Of a DNA stretch of 36,740 bases, positions 1 to 7,679 are shown piece by piece. Location of the stretch: the NCBI GenBank assembly GCA_016928415.1, contig JAFGKU010000082.1:1-36740 (forward strand), given 5' to 3'. The stretch's first letter is position 1. Each line of letters opens with the position of its first letter. Origin of the DNA: Spirochaetales bacterium. Its GTDB lineage: Bacteria; Spirochaetota; Spirochaetia; SZUA-6; JAFGRV01. The translations under genes were made by a program, and so were the position numbers. Below the pieces are notes generated by a model. The model was not told where the DNA came from and searched no databases. It saw only the letters and a list, made by a program, of their open reading frames with translations.

Positions 1-123
1 CCCTGCCGCGAAAGCGTTTACAAACATGATGATCATGATTCCGAATGCAATGGCGCCGCCTAACAAAAAACTCCGTTTTTTTTGCCTGTTTAAATTTCTC
101 AATGCTATCTTAACGGTATTCAT
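1..123 (-). CDS. ABC transporter permease, FtsX/MacB type (N-terminal fragment)
   Basis: Only the first 41 codons lie in the window; the gene runs off the left edge. The translation starts MNTVKIALRNLNRQKKRS and continues into a hydrophobic stretch (LLGGAIAFGIMIIMFVNAF). This is the usual start of an FtsX-fold permease: a short cytoplasmic amphipathic segment, then transmembrane helix 1. The ATG at 121-123 follows a GGGGA ribosome site and lies 9 bases after the stop of the upstream permease. It is therefore the third gene of an ATPase-permease-permease operon, the arrangement of Lol-like and MacB-like exporters. The rest of the protein is not visible, so the substrate cannot be assigned. Confidence 0.75.
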   Translation of the reverse strand, partial: MNTVKIALRNLNRQKKRSFLLGGAIAFGIMIIMFVNAFAAG

Positions 124-132
124 TTTTTTCCC

Positions 133-1596
133 CTATTCCGATTGAATGGCTTTTACGGGTTGGATTTTCAGGGCAACCCATACAGGATAAAGCAGGCTTG
201 ATACAAGCCCGATCAATAAAATAATGAATGAAGACCAGATCACCGAACTTGCTGAAAGAACAGGCCGCAGCTCTTTCCCGCCAAAAAGCATTTCCATGAA
301 CTGGTTGGGTGCCGGAACGCCCATTATGTTGAGAATGGTTAAAAACAGACTCCCAAGTAAAATTCCCACTATACCGAACACAATGGAAATTGTAAGGGTT
401 TCGAAAATGAACATTTTGGCAATAAACCCTTTCTGAGCGCCAAGGGCGCGCATGGTCCCTATTTCCGGAGTTCTTTCCATGATTGATATAACGATTGTAT
501 TCATGATAATGAATATTGCCACGATGGCAATAATGATAATAATGATGTTAATAACAAGTTTAATGCCGTCTGCCATGGCGGCGAATCCTCCGGACGCCAT
601 TTTCCAGTCAACTGCAACCGCATCGATTTTCTGCTCCGCAAAGTACATGTTGAGCTTTGCCAGAAAGGGAATAATGAGAGAGGAATTTTTGAGCCGTATA
701 AGCAGGTAATGCCATGCCGTAGAGTCATCCTTTACCGGTTCAGTCTTTTTATCGCCTAGAATGGATAATAAAGCCTGTTCTGAAACATCCGTTTTGGCCG
801 TTTTTTTCTGTATAATATCCTCATTGAACAGTGAATCCAAATCATCGGTTTCCAAAAGACTCGACTTGGCCTTGAGTAATTCCGGATCGACTCCCGTCCC
901 TGAAAACATTCCCAACAATGCCCGAAGTGATTTGCTGTCTACTATGCTCATTTGTTTCAGAAAATCATTGCTTTCATTTTTAAGTGAGAAAAATCCTTTT
1001 ATCGGAAGCTCCCTTATCTTGAATCCACCCGTACCAATTCCTGTAACGACCAGTGACTGGCCTGTCCTGAGGTCGATATTGAAATTTTTCTTAATCGAAT
1101 CCCTTTTATATGTGGAAAGGCAGATCCCCTCTTCCCCCGGTTTTAAAAAATCCCCGTCGACAATATCTATGTTATTCGGGAACATTTTTTTATACTGTTC
1201 CGGTTCCACGCCGAAGAGGAGGGAAAAATCCTTTTCCCCGTTTTCAAGATCAAACAATCCGTAGCCGGTAATTTGGGGCGAAACAGATACTACATCCCCC
1301 TGTGTGTCCAAATATTCACGTATTTTTTTATACATGGGAAGTTTGGGTACCTGTTCGTTGCCGGTATTCATGCTCGTACCGAACAATGTTAACGGATTCT
1401 CCGATTTTGCACTGATCATGATATGGCCGGTATAATTGTCTATAAAGGTTTTTTCCGTTCCCGCGGCCGCCGTATCCATCATCGAATTCCCGATTATCAT
1501 GACGGTTATTCCTATACAGATAAGAATCCCTATAATGTATGTCTTGGTTTTATGTTCCAACAGGTTTCTGATGGCAATTCTCAACAATACCGGCAT
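133..1596 (-). CDS. ABC transporter permease, FtsX/MacB/LolE-like
   Basis: A 487-residue inner-membrane permease with the classic FtsX layout: one N-terminal helix (about residues 19-38), a large extracytoplasmic domain (about 40-340), and three C-terminal helices (about 347-373, 393-420, 450-475). The segment after helix 2, ERTPEIGTMRALGAQ, is the conserved cytoplasmic coupling region of MacB/LolC/E permeases. The ATG shares its A with the TGA stop of the ATPase gene (TGATG), so translation is probably coupled. Family members move lipoproteins, peptides or drugs by mechanotransmission from the ATPase; which substrate applies here is unknown. Length is ordinary and no damage is seen. Confidence 0.88.
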   Translation of the reverse strand: MPVLLRIAIRNLLEHKTKTYIIGILICIGITVMIIGNSMMDTAAAGTEKTFIDNYTGHIMISAKSENPLTLFGTSMNTGNEQVPKLPMYKKIREYLDTQGDVVSVSPQITGYGLFDLENGEKDFSLLFGVEPEQYKKMFPNNIDIVDGDFLKPGEEGICLSTYKRDSIKKNFNIDLRTGQSLVVTGIGTGGFKIRELPIKGFFSLKNESNDFLKQMSIVDSKSLRALLGMFSGTGVDPELLKAKSSLLETDDLDSLFNEDIIQKKTAKTDVSEQALLSILGDKKTEPVKDDSTAWHYLLIRLKNSSLIIPFLAKLNMYFAEQKIDAVAVDWKMASGGFAAMADGIKLVINIIIIIIAIVAIFIIMNTIVISIMERTPEIGTMRALGAQKGFIAKMFIFETLTISIVFGIVGILLGSLFLTILNIMGVPAPNQFMEMLFGGKELRPVLSASSVIWSSFIILLIGLVSSLLYPVWVALKIQPVKAIQSE

Positions 1597-2288
1597 CAGT
1601 TCCTCCGTTCTTCGGAAGCTACCATGCCGTCCAACAATCGAATGATATGATCCGCTATGGAAACGATGGAGGGGTCGTGTGTTGAAAAAATAAAGGTAGT
1701 ATTTTGATCCTTATTGATTTTTTTCATAAGCTCAATGATGGTGCTTCCCGTCTTAGAATCCAGGTTGGCAGTAGGTTCATCGGCCAGTACAATCTGCGGT
1801 TTGGTTACAAGCGACCGAGCAATAGCTACCCTTTGTCTCTGCCCTCCCGATAATTCGTTCGGCTTATGTACTTTCCATTTCGTCAATCCCACTTGATCAA
1901 TCAGGTAGTCTATCCAGGCTGTTTTTTCTTTTTTAGCCATTTTTTCTTTGCCGAGAAGGAGGGGAAATTCAATATTTTCCCACACATTCAGCACGGGAAT
2001 CAGGTTGAATGACTGAAAAATGAAACCGATAAAATCGTGCCTGAGGGAAGTGATGTGTTTGTCGTTTGTATAATTGACGATATTTCCGTCCAGTTCGACA
2101 CTGCCTGCGGTCGGCTTGTCGATGAGGCCGATCATGTTGAGGATTGTCGTCTTCCCTGAACCCGATGGTCCGGCTATAGAAATGAAATCTCCTTTTTCTA
2201 TGGAGATATTCACTCCCTTCACGGCATCCACTGTGGTTTTCCCAAGCGGATATACTTTTTTAACATCTACTAATTTGACAATAGCCAC
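1596..2288 (-). CDS. ABC transporter ATP-binding protein, LolD/MacB-like
   Basis: A 230-residue ATPase with all nucleotide-binding motifs: Walker A GPSGSGKT near residue 40, Q-loop (FIFQSFNLIPVLNVWEN), signature LSGGQRQRVAIARSL, Walker B IVLADEPTANLDS and the switch His in STHDP. The Q-loop text and the short length match the LolD/MacB/FtsE subfamily, which partners FtsX-fold permeases. It is the first gene of the operon and is followed by two permeases. The start is GTG at 2286-2288, preceded by an AAGGAG site about 8 bases upstream; no better ATG exists. It powers the neighbouring permeases from the cytoplasmic side. Confidence 0.92.
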   Translation of the reverse strand: MAIVKLVDVKKVYPLGKTTVDAVKGVNISIEKGDFISIAGPSGSGKTTILNMIGLIDKPTAGSVELDGNIVNYTNDKHITSLRHDFIGFIFQSFNLIPVLNVWENIEFPLLLGKEKMAKKEKTAWIDYLIDQVGLTKWKVHKPNELSGGQRQRVAIARSLVTKPQIVLADEPTANLDSKTGSTIIELMKKINKDQNTTFIFSTHDPSIVSIADHIIRLLDGMVASEERRN

Positions 2289-2325
2289 CTGAAGCTCCTT
2301 GAATTTTAATAAAATTACTCAAAAA

Positions 2326-2353
2326 ATCATATATGCGTTGAAACTTTATTCAA
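2326..2353 (-). promoter_or_regulatory. Candidate sigma70-type promoter for the ABC operon
   Basis: On the minus strand, TTGAAT (2348-2353) and TATGAT (2326-2331) are separated by 16 bases, about 40 bases upstream of the GTG start of the ATPase. The rest of 2354-2540 is AT-rich and holds no recognisable gene. Confidence 0.35.
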
Positions 2354-2540
2354 AGATAATAAATAATTTACCGGGATGACAAGCCGTTTTTTAAAAAAAA
2401 AGCTTGTACCCAGTTTGTGTTTACCTCCTCGAGCTTATGCATTTTAAAGGCAAATTTTCCCTCTTGCATGCTCTCAAGGTAACTGAACAATATTACATAA
2501 TTATTTCTGTTCTGTAACAAATTGTAACACGACGATGGTA

Positions 2541-2578
2541 AGGGGAATAACGTATTGAAATAAGAACGTTATTCCCCT
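2541..2578 (-). terminator. Hairpin after the caspase-repeat gene
   Basis: A perfect 13-base inverted repeat (2541-2553 with 2566-2578; arm AGGGGAATAACGT) with a 12-base loop starts 8 bases after the stop codon of the caspase-like gene. Its position fits transcription termination or protection of the 3' end. No run of U follows the stem on the minus strand, so it is not a textbook intrinsic terminator. Confidence 0.5.
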
Positions 2579-2586
2579 CGGAAATT

Positions 2587-4917
2587 TTAAAGCTGGATGC
2601 CGGCAAAGAATTTGGGCAGGAATTTGACCGGTGTACCGTTAATAACCGTTTCGAACTGTAATGGACTGGAAATCTGAGAATAATCGAAAAAAGTCGGGAA
2701 AACCATGTTGCAGGCCACTCCACCGAATACACCGACCCATTGACCTATCCTGATTCCGAATAAAAGCCTTGCCTGCGGCATGAAGTTGGTCAAATCCGTG
2801 ACATACCAGTCTTCCGCGGTTTTATGAACGGAATGGGCGATAAAATCTATATTCAGGAACAATTGGTTGATGGGTATATTTATGCCAATCCCGAGGCCGT
2901 AAGTCCAATACATGGGGTCAGAGGTTAATAAAAGCCCGCCTGTAAATATGGTGTACAGATATTTTGAACCGAATTTCAGATTTACATTCGTTATTCCACT
3001 TTGATCGATAACAGCTTCCAGGTGATTGAATCCGTCTTTTGTAAAATTAAGTAAACCTATGGGCAGACCGAATTCGGAGCTGTCGGAAATATTGATTAAT
3101 CCTATTTGCGTGCCGTTTGCTTTTCCGGCAACATTCACTAATCCGATCTGCGCGCCGTATAGCGTATCGGTAACATTCGTAATCCCCGCAATCTGTGTGC
3201 CATATACCTCTTCGGCATAATTCGCGATGCCGGATAATTGGGCCCCGGAGAATTTTTTACCTGTTTGATTATAGATGCCGGCAATCTGTAGACCAGCCAT
3301 GTTCACGTCGTTTGAATTGCAAATACCGCTTAACTGGAAACTATTGCCGTTATTTCCAGTATAATTATATATTCCGGCAACCTGCATTCCATCCAGGCTT
3401 CCATCAATGATGTTAGCGACTCCTGAGCCCTGGAATCCCTGGAAATTTCCTCCAGTATAATTATAGATTGAGCTTCCCTGGAATCCGGCTAAATCGCCGT
3501 TTGTTATATTATAAATACTTGAGCCCTGGAACCCGGTTAATCCATTGAATACATAATTACCGATAGTTGACATTTGGAAGCCCGATATATTTGTAGCACT
3601 TCCGATTAACAGATTAAGGGAAAAATTACTGTTAATATGTGGATCAATGACACCTGAATCATCGAAAGCCGGCATTGCCGTGAATGTCATGCTGATTTCC
3701 CGTTCATCTGTTAAGGAATGAGCGATATCCGTATTTTGAAGAGCCGTATCCTCCTCCATTTGATTTGTTTCATCGTCCATCTCGTTTTTCACAAGGTCCT
3801 GGACCCGCTGTTCAAGGGTATCTTCTTTGCCTTCATCTCCCCGGGCCTGGGTGATTTCTGAAGATACAGCCTGGAGATTCGCTTTCGCAAGAAGCTTCCG
3901 AGCTCCGTCCCTCAAAATGAAATTAGTTTGGAAGTATTGGCCGTCCTGTTCCAGAGTCAATGTATAAGTTCCCGGTTCCAATCCCAACTCCATTGATCGT
4001 CCCTGGGTTTTAGTGATCTCTGCTACCAGATTTCCATCTCCGTCCCTTATGTATAATTTACCCCCGATATCTTCTCCCACCTGAAGACCGGCCGTCAATT
4101 CACGGAGGTCGGTAAGAACGAGGTCTCCTGTTCCGGTCAATTGAATGTCATATTTCGGATGCTGCGGCCCGTATTGTGTTTTTTCCGTCCGTGCAAGCGT
4201 TTCTTTATATGCGTAGCTGTACACTTCATTGAGCGTAACCATGTTATCACTCGTCGTATCGGCAGCGCCGCGTAATCCGGTAACGAGGAAATGGGTGAAA
4301 AATGAACCCTGCATCCTTTCGGATTCCTGGGCAGCCTCGTCTTCGGCACTTGACGTGAGAAATGCGTACCCCTTCATTTCGTTTGATTCATCAAGAAGAA
4401 AAGCGGGACGTTTAATCACGCCTTTCGCCCTTGTAAAGGAACCGGATGAACAGGAATCTAAAATGGCAACCCTAACGTCTGTTTTAATCGAGGATATGTC
4501 ATCCCTGAAGGATTTATACGTATAGAGTTCACCATAAAGGAGCAGACCTTCCTCGTCCGAATGGCCTGAATAATATACCAGGAGTTCATTTCTTCCCTTG
4601 TTTTTCAATGCATCGGACACTTTCCCTTTGAGGGTATTGAATCCTTTTTCTATATCGGCGATTTTTGGGTCCAATAACATTATCGTGTCCTCTTTCCTGA
4701 CGGCGCCAAGATCTTCCATGACACGTGCGAATGAAATGGCATCCTTCGTTGCGTATTTCAGTTTGACACGTTCCTTCCCGCCGTCATTCGCGCCGATAAT
4801 GAGGGCAAACCTTCTTAACGTAAGTTCTTCTGGATCCCTTGATTCAGCGGACAGCATTAACTGAGCCGTGAAAGTAAACAGCAATATGATAAAAATATAT
4901 TTTCCCTGGTTAATCAT
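2587..4917 (-). CDS. Secreted caspase-like (peptidase C14) protein with LA_2272-type surface repeats
   Basis: 776 residues. A signal peptide (1-23) is followed by a caspase-fold domain (about 34-265) that has the catalytic pair His119 (YYSGH) and Cys156 (DSCSSG). A short PEGA-like beta segment (about 285-335) and an acidic linker (355-400) come next. Residues 445-625 hold about twelve copies of a 15-18-residue repeat of the form GFQGSSIYN or GxQxxGIxN, and a C-terminal region of about 150 residues is rich in alternating beta-type sequence. The repeats resemble the Leptospira LA_2272/LA_2273 surface repeats. The ATG shares one base with the stop of the anti-sigma-like gene (TAATG) and has an AGGGGGG ribosome site. 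An exported protease under ECF-sigma control is the natural reading. Its target is unknown, and the outer-membrane location of the C-terminus is inference. Confidence 0.85.
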   Translation of the reverse strand: MINQGKYIFIILLFTFTAQLMLSAESRDPEELTLRRFALIIGANDGGKERVKLKYATKDAISFARVMEDLGAVRKEDTIMLLDPKIADIEKGFNTLKGKVSDALKNKGRNELLVYYSGHSDEEGLLLYGELYTYKSFRDDISSIKTDVRVAILDSCSSGSFTRAKGVIKRPAFLLDESNEMKGYAFLTSSAEDEAAQESERMQGSFFTHFLVTGLRGAADTTSDNMVTLNEVYSYAYKETLARTEKTQYGPQHPKYDIQLTGTGDLVLTDLRELTAGLQVGEDIGGKLYIRDGDGNLVAEITKTQGRSMELGLEPGTYTLTLEQDGQYFQTNFILRDGARKLLAKANLQAVSSEITQARGDEGKEDTLEQRVQDLVKNEMDDETNQMEEDTALQNTDIAHSLTDEREISMTFTAMPAFDDSGVIDPHINSNFSLNLLIGSATNISGFQMSTIGNYVFNGLTGFQGSSIYNITNGDLAGFQGSSIYNYTGGNFQGFQGSGVANIIDGSLDGMQVAGIYNYTGNNGNSFQLSGICNSNDVNMAGLQIAGIYNQTGKKFSGAQLSGIANYAEEVYGTQIAGITNVTDTLYGAQIGLVNVAGKANGTQIGLINISDSSEFGLPIGLLNFTKDGFNHLEAVIDQSGITNVNLKFGSKYLYTIFTGGLLLTSDPMYWTYGLGIGINIPINQLFLNIDFIAHSVHKTAEDWYVTDLTNFMPQARLLFGIRIGQWVGVFGGVACNMVFPTFFDYSQISSPLQFETVINGTPVKFLPKFFAGIQL
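3043..3585 (-). repeat. Coding tandem repeats, GFQGSSIYN-type
   Basis: This is the DNA encoding residues 445-625 of the caspase-like protein. Around 3420-3560, neighbouring units share strings such as CCCTGGAA(T/C)CC and TATAATTATA at nucleotide level, spaced 45-48 bases. That suggests recent tandem duplication at the N-terminal side of the array. The later units are more diverged. Confidence 0.75.
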
Positions 4918-5723
4918 TATTCACCCCCCTTTATTAGAATGAAAGATATTTGCTTGAATTCGGCAGGCAGTTGCAGACTACCGGTTCTTGCCTGTTCGGA
5001 GTTTGAGGCAAGTTTTTGGGCTTCCGTCAACAGGGGCTTGACGGCGAATTCTTTTTTCGAAGTTACAAAGAAAAAGCGTTCAAACCCGGGTGCATTATCC
5101 AGTTCAAAGGCGCTGGACATTGGAATTTCCCCTTTTTGGTCCAATATGGGTTTGATTATAGTGGATGAAGGGTAATGAAGGCTGACATTTCCCCAACCGT
5201 CGATGGAAAGTATTACACCGTATTTTTGTTCACCAGCTATGTATTTTATCTGGAATTGGTCGTCTTTTTTCACCCTGTACCCGCTTTTTAAAAGTTCCTG
5301 CCGGTCGCCGTTTTTCCGGTACACCTTGATGGCAGTGCCTCCCTTGGCCTGCGTCGTATCTGTACCCCATTCCGGAAAGGTTACCCCTTCCCGTACAGGT
5401 AAACCGATAAAGACAGCTACAAGGACACAGGAAACAAAGGCAGCGACTGCAAGTGAACGGACTACGTATTTGCGGGTTAACCTGTTTTTACGGGTCTGCC
5501 GGTTTTCGAATTCCCACTTATTGATGATCTGTTTGGCCATAACATCGGAAGGATAATCTGATAAAATTGCTTCATTTGATTTTTTTATGGCTTCTATCCT
5601 TGATTTTAGCATGTTATCCGTTTCCATCTGCTTTTCAATGGCTCTTGTTTTTTCGGCATCAAGCTCACCTAAAACGAATTGCTCCAATATTAGGTCCGGA
5701 TAGGATTTGGTCGTATTCGTCAT
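4917..5723 (-). CDS. Membrane anti-sigma-like protein with DUF4384-like sensor domain
   Basis: 268 residues. The N-terminal part (1-80) is short, helical and acidic (LILEQFVLGELDAEKTRAIEKQM), as in cytoplasmic anti-sigma domains, without a zinc motif. One transmembrane helix follows (about 87-108). The outside domain (about 125-268) runs GYRVKKDDQFQIKYIAGEQ ... ILSIDGWGNVSLHYPS, which resembles DUF4384, a domain more often fused to bacterial caspases. The gene overlaps the sigma factor by ATGA and abuts the caspase gene by TAATG, with an AAGGAGG ribosome site. The likely role is to hold the ECF sigma factor at the membrane until an envelope signal arrives. The anti-sigma call rests on position and architecture rather than a diagnostic motif. 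Confidence 0.75.
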   Translation of the reverse strand: MTNTTKSYPDLILEQFVLGELDAEKTRAIEKQMETDNMLKSRIEAIKKSNEAILSDYPSDVMAKQIINKWEFENRQTRKNRLTRKYVVRSLAVAAFVSCVLVAVFIGLPVREGVTFPEWGTDTTQAKGGTAIKVYRKNGDRQELLKSGYRVKKDDQFQIKYIAGEQKYGVILSIDGWGNVSLHYPSSTIIKPILDQKGEIPMSSAFELDNAPGFERFFFVTSKKEFAVKPLLTEAQKLASNSEQARTGSLQLPAEFKQISFILIKGGE

Positions 5724-6205
5724 AGTATAACCTCCTTCAGTTCCTTTACACGCGTACGCAATGTTCTTAACCTTTTACGTACTCCGGAAACAGAAAGTCC
5801 AGATTCCCTGGCCACCTCTTCAAGGGTCATGCCATCGATGTAGTACATAACGGCGATGGTTTTTGTTGAAACCTTTTCGTTCTGGAATATGGAGTTAAGG
5901 AGATCCTTAACCCATATCTTATCCACCGTATCATCCGTTTTAGCAATCGAAAGAAGGATTTCATCGTTCTGGCATTCCGGCTTCCTGGAATGCGACCTCA
6001 GGATATTCAGGCAGGTGTTGGTGGCTATCGTATAGAGAAGGCTGGATGGTGCATCCAGTTTCAAGCTTTGCCGCTTGTTCAGTACTTTTACAAACGTGTC
6101 CTGCATTGCATCCAGGGCCGCCTGCTCATTCCGAAGCAGCTGTCTGCATCTTCTCAAAACCATGGGACCGTATTTTTTATAAAGTGCTTCAACATCGATG
6201 GCCAC
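5720..6205 (-). CDS. RNA polymerase ECF-family sigma factor
   Basis: 161 residues from the chosen start. Region 2 is visible in LYKKYGPMVLRRCRQLL and AALDAMQDTFVKVL, and the region 4 helix-turn-helix in TLEEVARESGLSVSGVRKRL. Both match the RpoE-like ECF class. I chose the GTG at 6203-6205 because GAGAGG lies 6 bases upstream. An in-frame GTG at 6236-6238 would add 11 residues but has no ribosome site. The gene is first in an operon with an anti-sigma-like gene (4-base overlap) and a caspase-surface-repeat gene. It probably directs transcription of its own operon and perhaps other genes. Confidence 0.9.
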   Translation of the reverse strand: MAIDVEALYKKYGPMVLRRCRQLLRNEQAALDAMQDTFVKVLNKRQSLKLDAPSSLLYTIATNTCLNILRSHSRKPECQNDEILLSIAKTDDTVDKIWVKDLLNSIFQNEKVSTKTIAVMYYIDGMTLEEVARESGLSVSGVRKRLRTLRTRVKELKEVIL

Positions 6206-6233
6206 GTATTTCCTCTCTGTTCCTGTATTATTC

Positions 6234-6258
6234 AACACTTGCTGCCGAAAAAAGTGTT
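6234..6258. promoter_or_regulatory. Inverted repeat upstream of the ECF sigma gene
   Basis: AACACTT (6234-6240) and AAGTGTT (6252-6258) form a perfect 7-base inverted repeat with an 11-base spacer, about 30 bases upstream of the preferred sigma start. It could be an operator or part of an autoregulated promoter. No consensus -35/-10 pair could be assigned with confidence. Confidence 0.3.
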
Positions 6259-6396
6259 ACTTTTGACAGTAAATATACCAGTTTTATTATTTTTTTTCCA
6301 CTTTCACACAGGATGGAAAAAGGAAATATTGAGGAGGTTTAACCTTTTATACCCGCAAATTATTAAGTTCTTTTTGCCGCCGATATTGAATCGTAC

Positions 6397-6918
6397 TTAA
6401 TTTGTTAGCAATAATGGTTCTACTCCCAAGCCTGCTAATTTCAATGCCATATGAGGAGGATCAAGGATGTCGTAAAAGCCTTTTTTCAATTGAATGATGC
6501 CATTATATTTATAGTCAGTGGGATTTTTAGTAATCCCGGCTTTTACTGGATTGTCTGTGATATATATAAATGTCTGTAAAAATTCTCTAAAATTGTTAAT
6601 TACCCACGAGTGAAAACGATCATACCAGACATGCCCTTTAAGATGAAATATAATATTGAAATTGATAGCGAATGTAGCTAAAATCCATTGTGCTATTCGG
6701 GATAAACTGTGATTTTTCATTGGTTGGATTATGAAATGTACATGGTTACTCATTATACAGAATGTTGTGATAGAAAATTTGTACTTTTTTCTGGCCCGTT
6801 TCACTGTTTTGAGGAATAATTCCTTGATTCTTTTTGAATTAAAAATAAATTCTCCCCTGTTGGCGCGGGCGGTGACATGATATCGGGCGCCATTTACTAT
6901 TTTTCTCCGTTTTCTCAT
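6397..6918 (-). CDS. REP-associated tyrosine transposase (RAYT), Y1/HUH type
   Basis: 173 residues of the IS200/IS605 TnpA-related, REP-associated class. The N-terminus (RYHVTARANRGEFIF) is typical. The HUH metal-binding pair is His59-Val60-His61 in MSNHVHFIIQP. The probable nucleophile is Tyr119 in FIYITDNPVKAG, equivalent to the family's YI..NPVRA. Length and motifs look intact, but the last 25 residues are atypical. Base composition is visibly more AT-rich than the neighbours. The ATG at 6916-6918 has AAGGAG 6 bases upstream. RAYTs usually act on short palindromic REP sequences elsewhere in the genome, and the recurrent GGGGACAGAGGTC motif in this window is a candidate substrate. Flanking ends of a self-contained insertion sequence were not seen. 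Confidence 0.88.
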   Translation of the reverse strand: MRKRRKIVNGARYHVTARANRGEFIFNSKRIKELFLKTVKRARKKYKFSITTFCIMSNHVHFIIQPMKNHSLSRIAQWILATFAINFNIIFHLKGHVWYDRFHSWVINNFREFLQTFIYITDNPVKAGITKNPTDYKYNGIIQLKKGFYDILDPPHMALKLAGLGVEPLLLTN

Positions 6919-6920
6919 AG

Positions 6921-6949
6921 ATAACTCCTTTTTAGTTTATATGAGTTAT
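6921..6949 (-). promoter_or_regulatory. Hairpin that would mask the RAYT ribosome site
   Basis: ATAACTC (6921-6927) and GAGTTAT (6943-6949) are perfect 7-base inverted repeats, 15 bases apart. In the minus-strand transcript one arm overlaps the AAGGAGTTAT Shine-Dalgarno region just before the RAYT start, so folding would hide it. Transposase genes often keep expression low this way. Confidence 0.45.
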
Positions 6950-7035
6950 TAATGACGTAATGTGAAATAATGGCCTTAATTAGAGAAAAAAAATATCTTT
7001 ATACCTCAAATTATTTAGATCTAAAAAAAATTTAA

Positions 7036-7048
7036 ACCTCTGTCCCCC
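7036..7048 (-). repeat. GGGGACAGAGGT repeat motif (REP-like)
   Basis: ACCTCTGTCCCCC on the plus strand is the complement of GGGGGACAGAGGT. It is one of several intergenic copies and lies about 120 bases upstream of the RAYT gene. A 12-base palindrome, TTTAGATCTAAA, stands just before it at 7014-7025. Confidence 0.65.
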
Positions 7049-7094
7049 TTTAATTTGATAATTTTCAATTTTATATTCCCAAAACAACCCAATC

Positions 7095-7122
7095 TTGATT
7101 TTAGGTTTATATTACATATACT
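7095..7122 (+). promoter_or_regulatory. Candidate sigma70-type promoter
   Basis: TTGATT (7095-7100) and TATACT (7117-7122) with a 16-base spacer stand about 30 bases before the ATG of the small exported protein. Confidence 0.45.
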
Positions 7123-7152
7123 TAGTGGTAGAGGCAGTTAGAGGAGACGTGA

Positions 7153-7608
7153 ATGATGATAAGCAAAATTACACTGGAAATTATTTTATTTGTGCTAGTT
7201 TTAATGCCGCCGGGGAATCATAAAGGTGAATTTGAAATGACTGCAAACAACAAGAAACCCGTAAAGATGGAATATCAAATCGTGCAGGAGGGAGAGGATG
7301 AATTTGCGGTTCATGATATCACCGTATTCCCTAAAGGCAAAAAGGAATCCGTAATCAAATTCAGTTTTACCGACAATGCCTTGTACAGGGTTGAATTGAA
7401 GGATGCGGAGCCGTATTTGATCGATTTGGTGCCGTATTTATCCGTACTCGACTGGGAAAAAAAGATATCTCAGAAACAACAAATTGAAGATTCGTCGGGC
7501 AAGCCATTAATGATAACACCAAAGAAAAAAACCGTCGTTTTTGAGAGTCCGTCCAAAAAATTGAAACTTGTATTCGGTAAGAACCTGTTCGAGGAACTTT
7601 CCGAATAA
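7153..7608 (+). CDS. Small exported protein of unknown function
   Basis: 151 residues. I do not recognise the family. Residues 1-20 (MMISKITLEIILFVLVLMPP) form a hydrophobic N-terminal segment, so the protein is probably exported or membrane-anchored. The rest is charged and beta-rich, with a lysine-rich C-terminal part (PKKKTVVFESPSKKLKLVFGK). GAGGAG lies 6 bases before the ATG; an ATG one codon later is equally possible. It has its own promoter-like sequence and is followed 71 bases later by a phosphoesterase gene on the same strand. Confidence 0.7.
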   Translation: MMISKITLEIILFVLVLMPPGNHKGEFEMTANNKKPVKMEYQIVQEGEDEFAVHDITVFPKGKKESVIKFSFTDNALYRVELKDAEPYLIDLVPYLSVLDWEKKISQKQQIEDSSGKPLMITPKKKTVVFESPSKKLKLVFGKNLFEELSE

Positions 7609-7679
7609 CTTTCCGAACTACTGGTTTATCGTTTCAATGAGCTGTCTCGTAAAATTATATTTTAGTCGGGAAATTAAAC

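Noticed and set aside
3043..3585. Regular repeats that could suggest a CRISPR array
   Set aside because: The units are in frame, unequal in length and encode protein repeats; there are no unique spacers or cas genes.
5203..5556. 117-codon plus-strand open frame
   Set aside because: A shadow of the anti-sigma-like gene, with no ribosome site and improbable composition.
6262..6270. TTGACA-like box on the plus strand
   Set aside because: No partner -10 and no downstream plus-strand gene.
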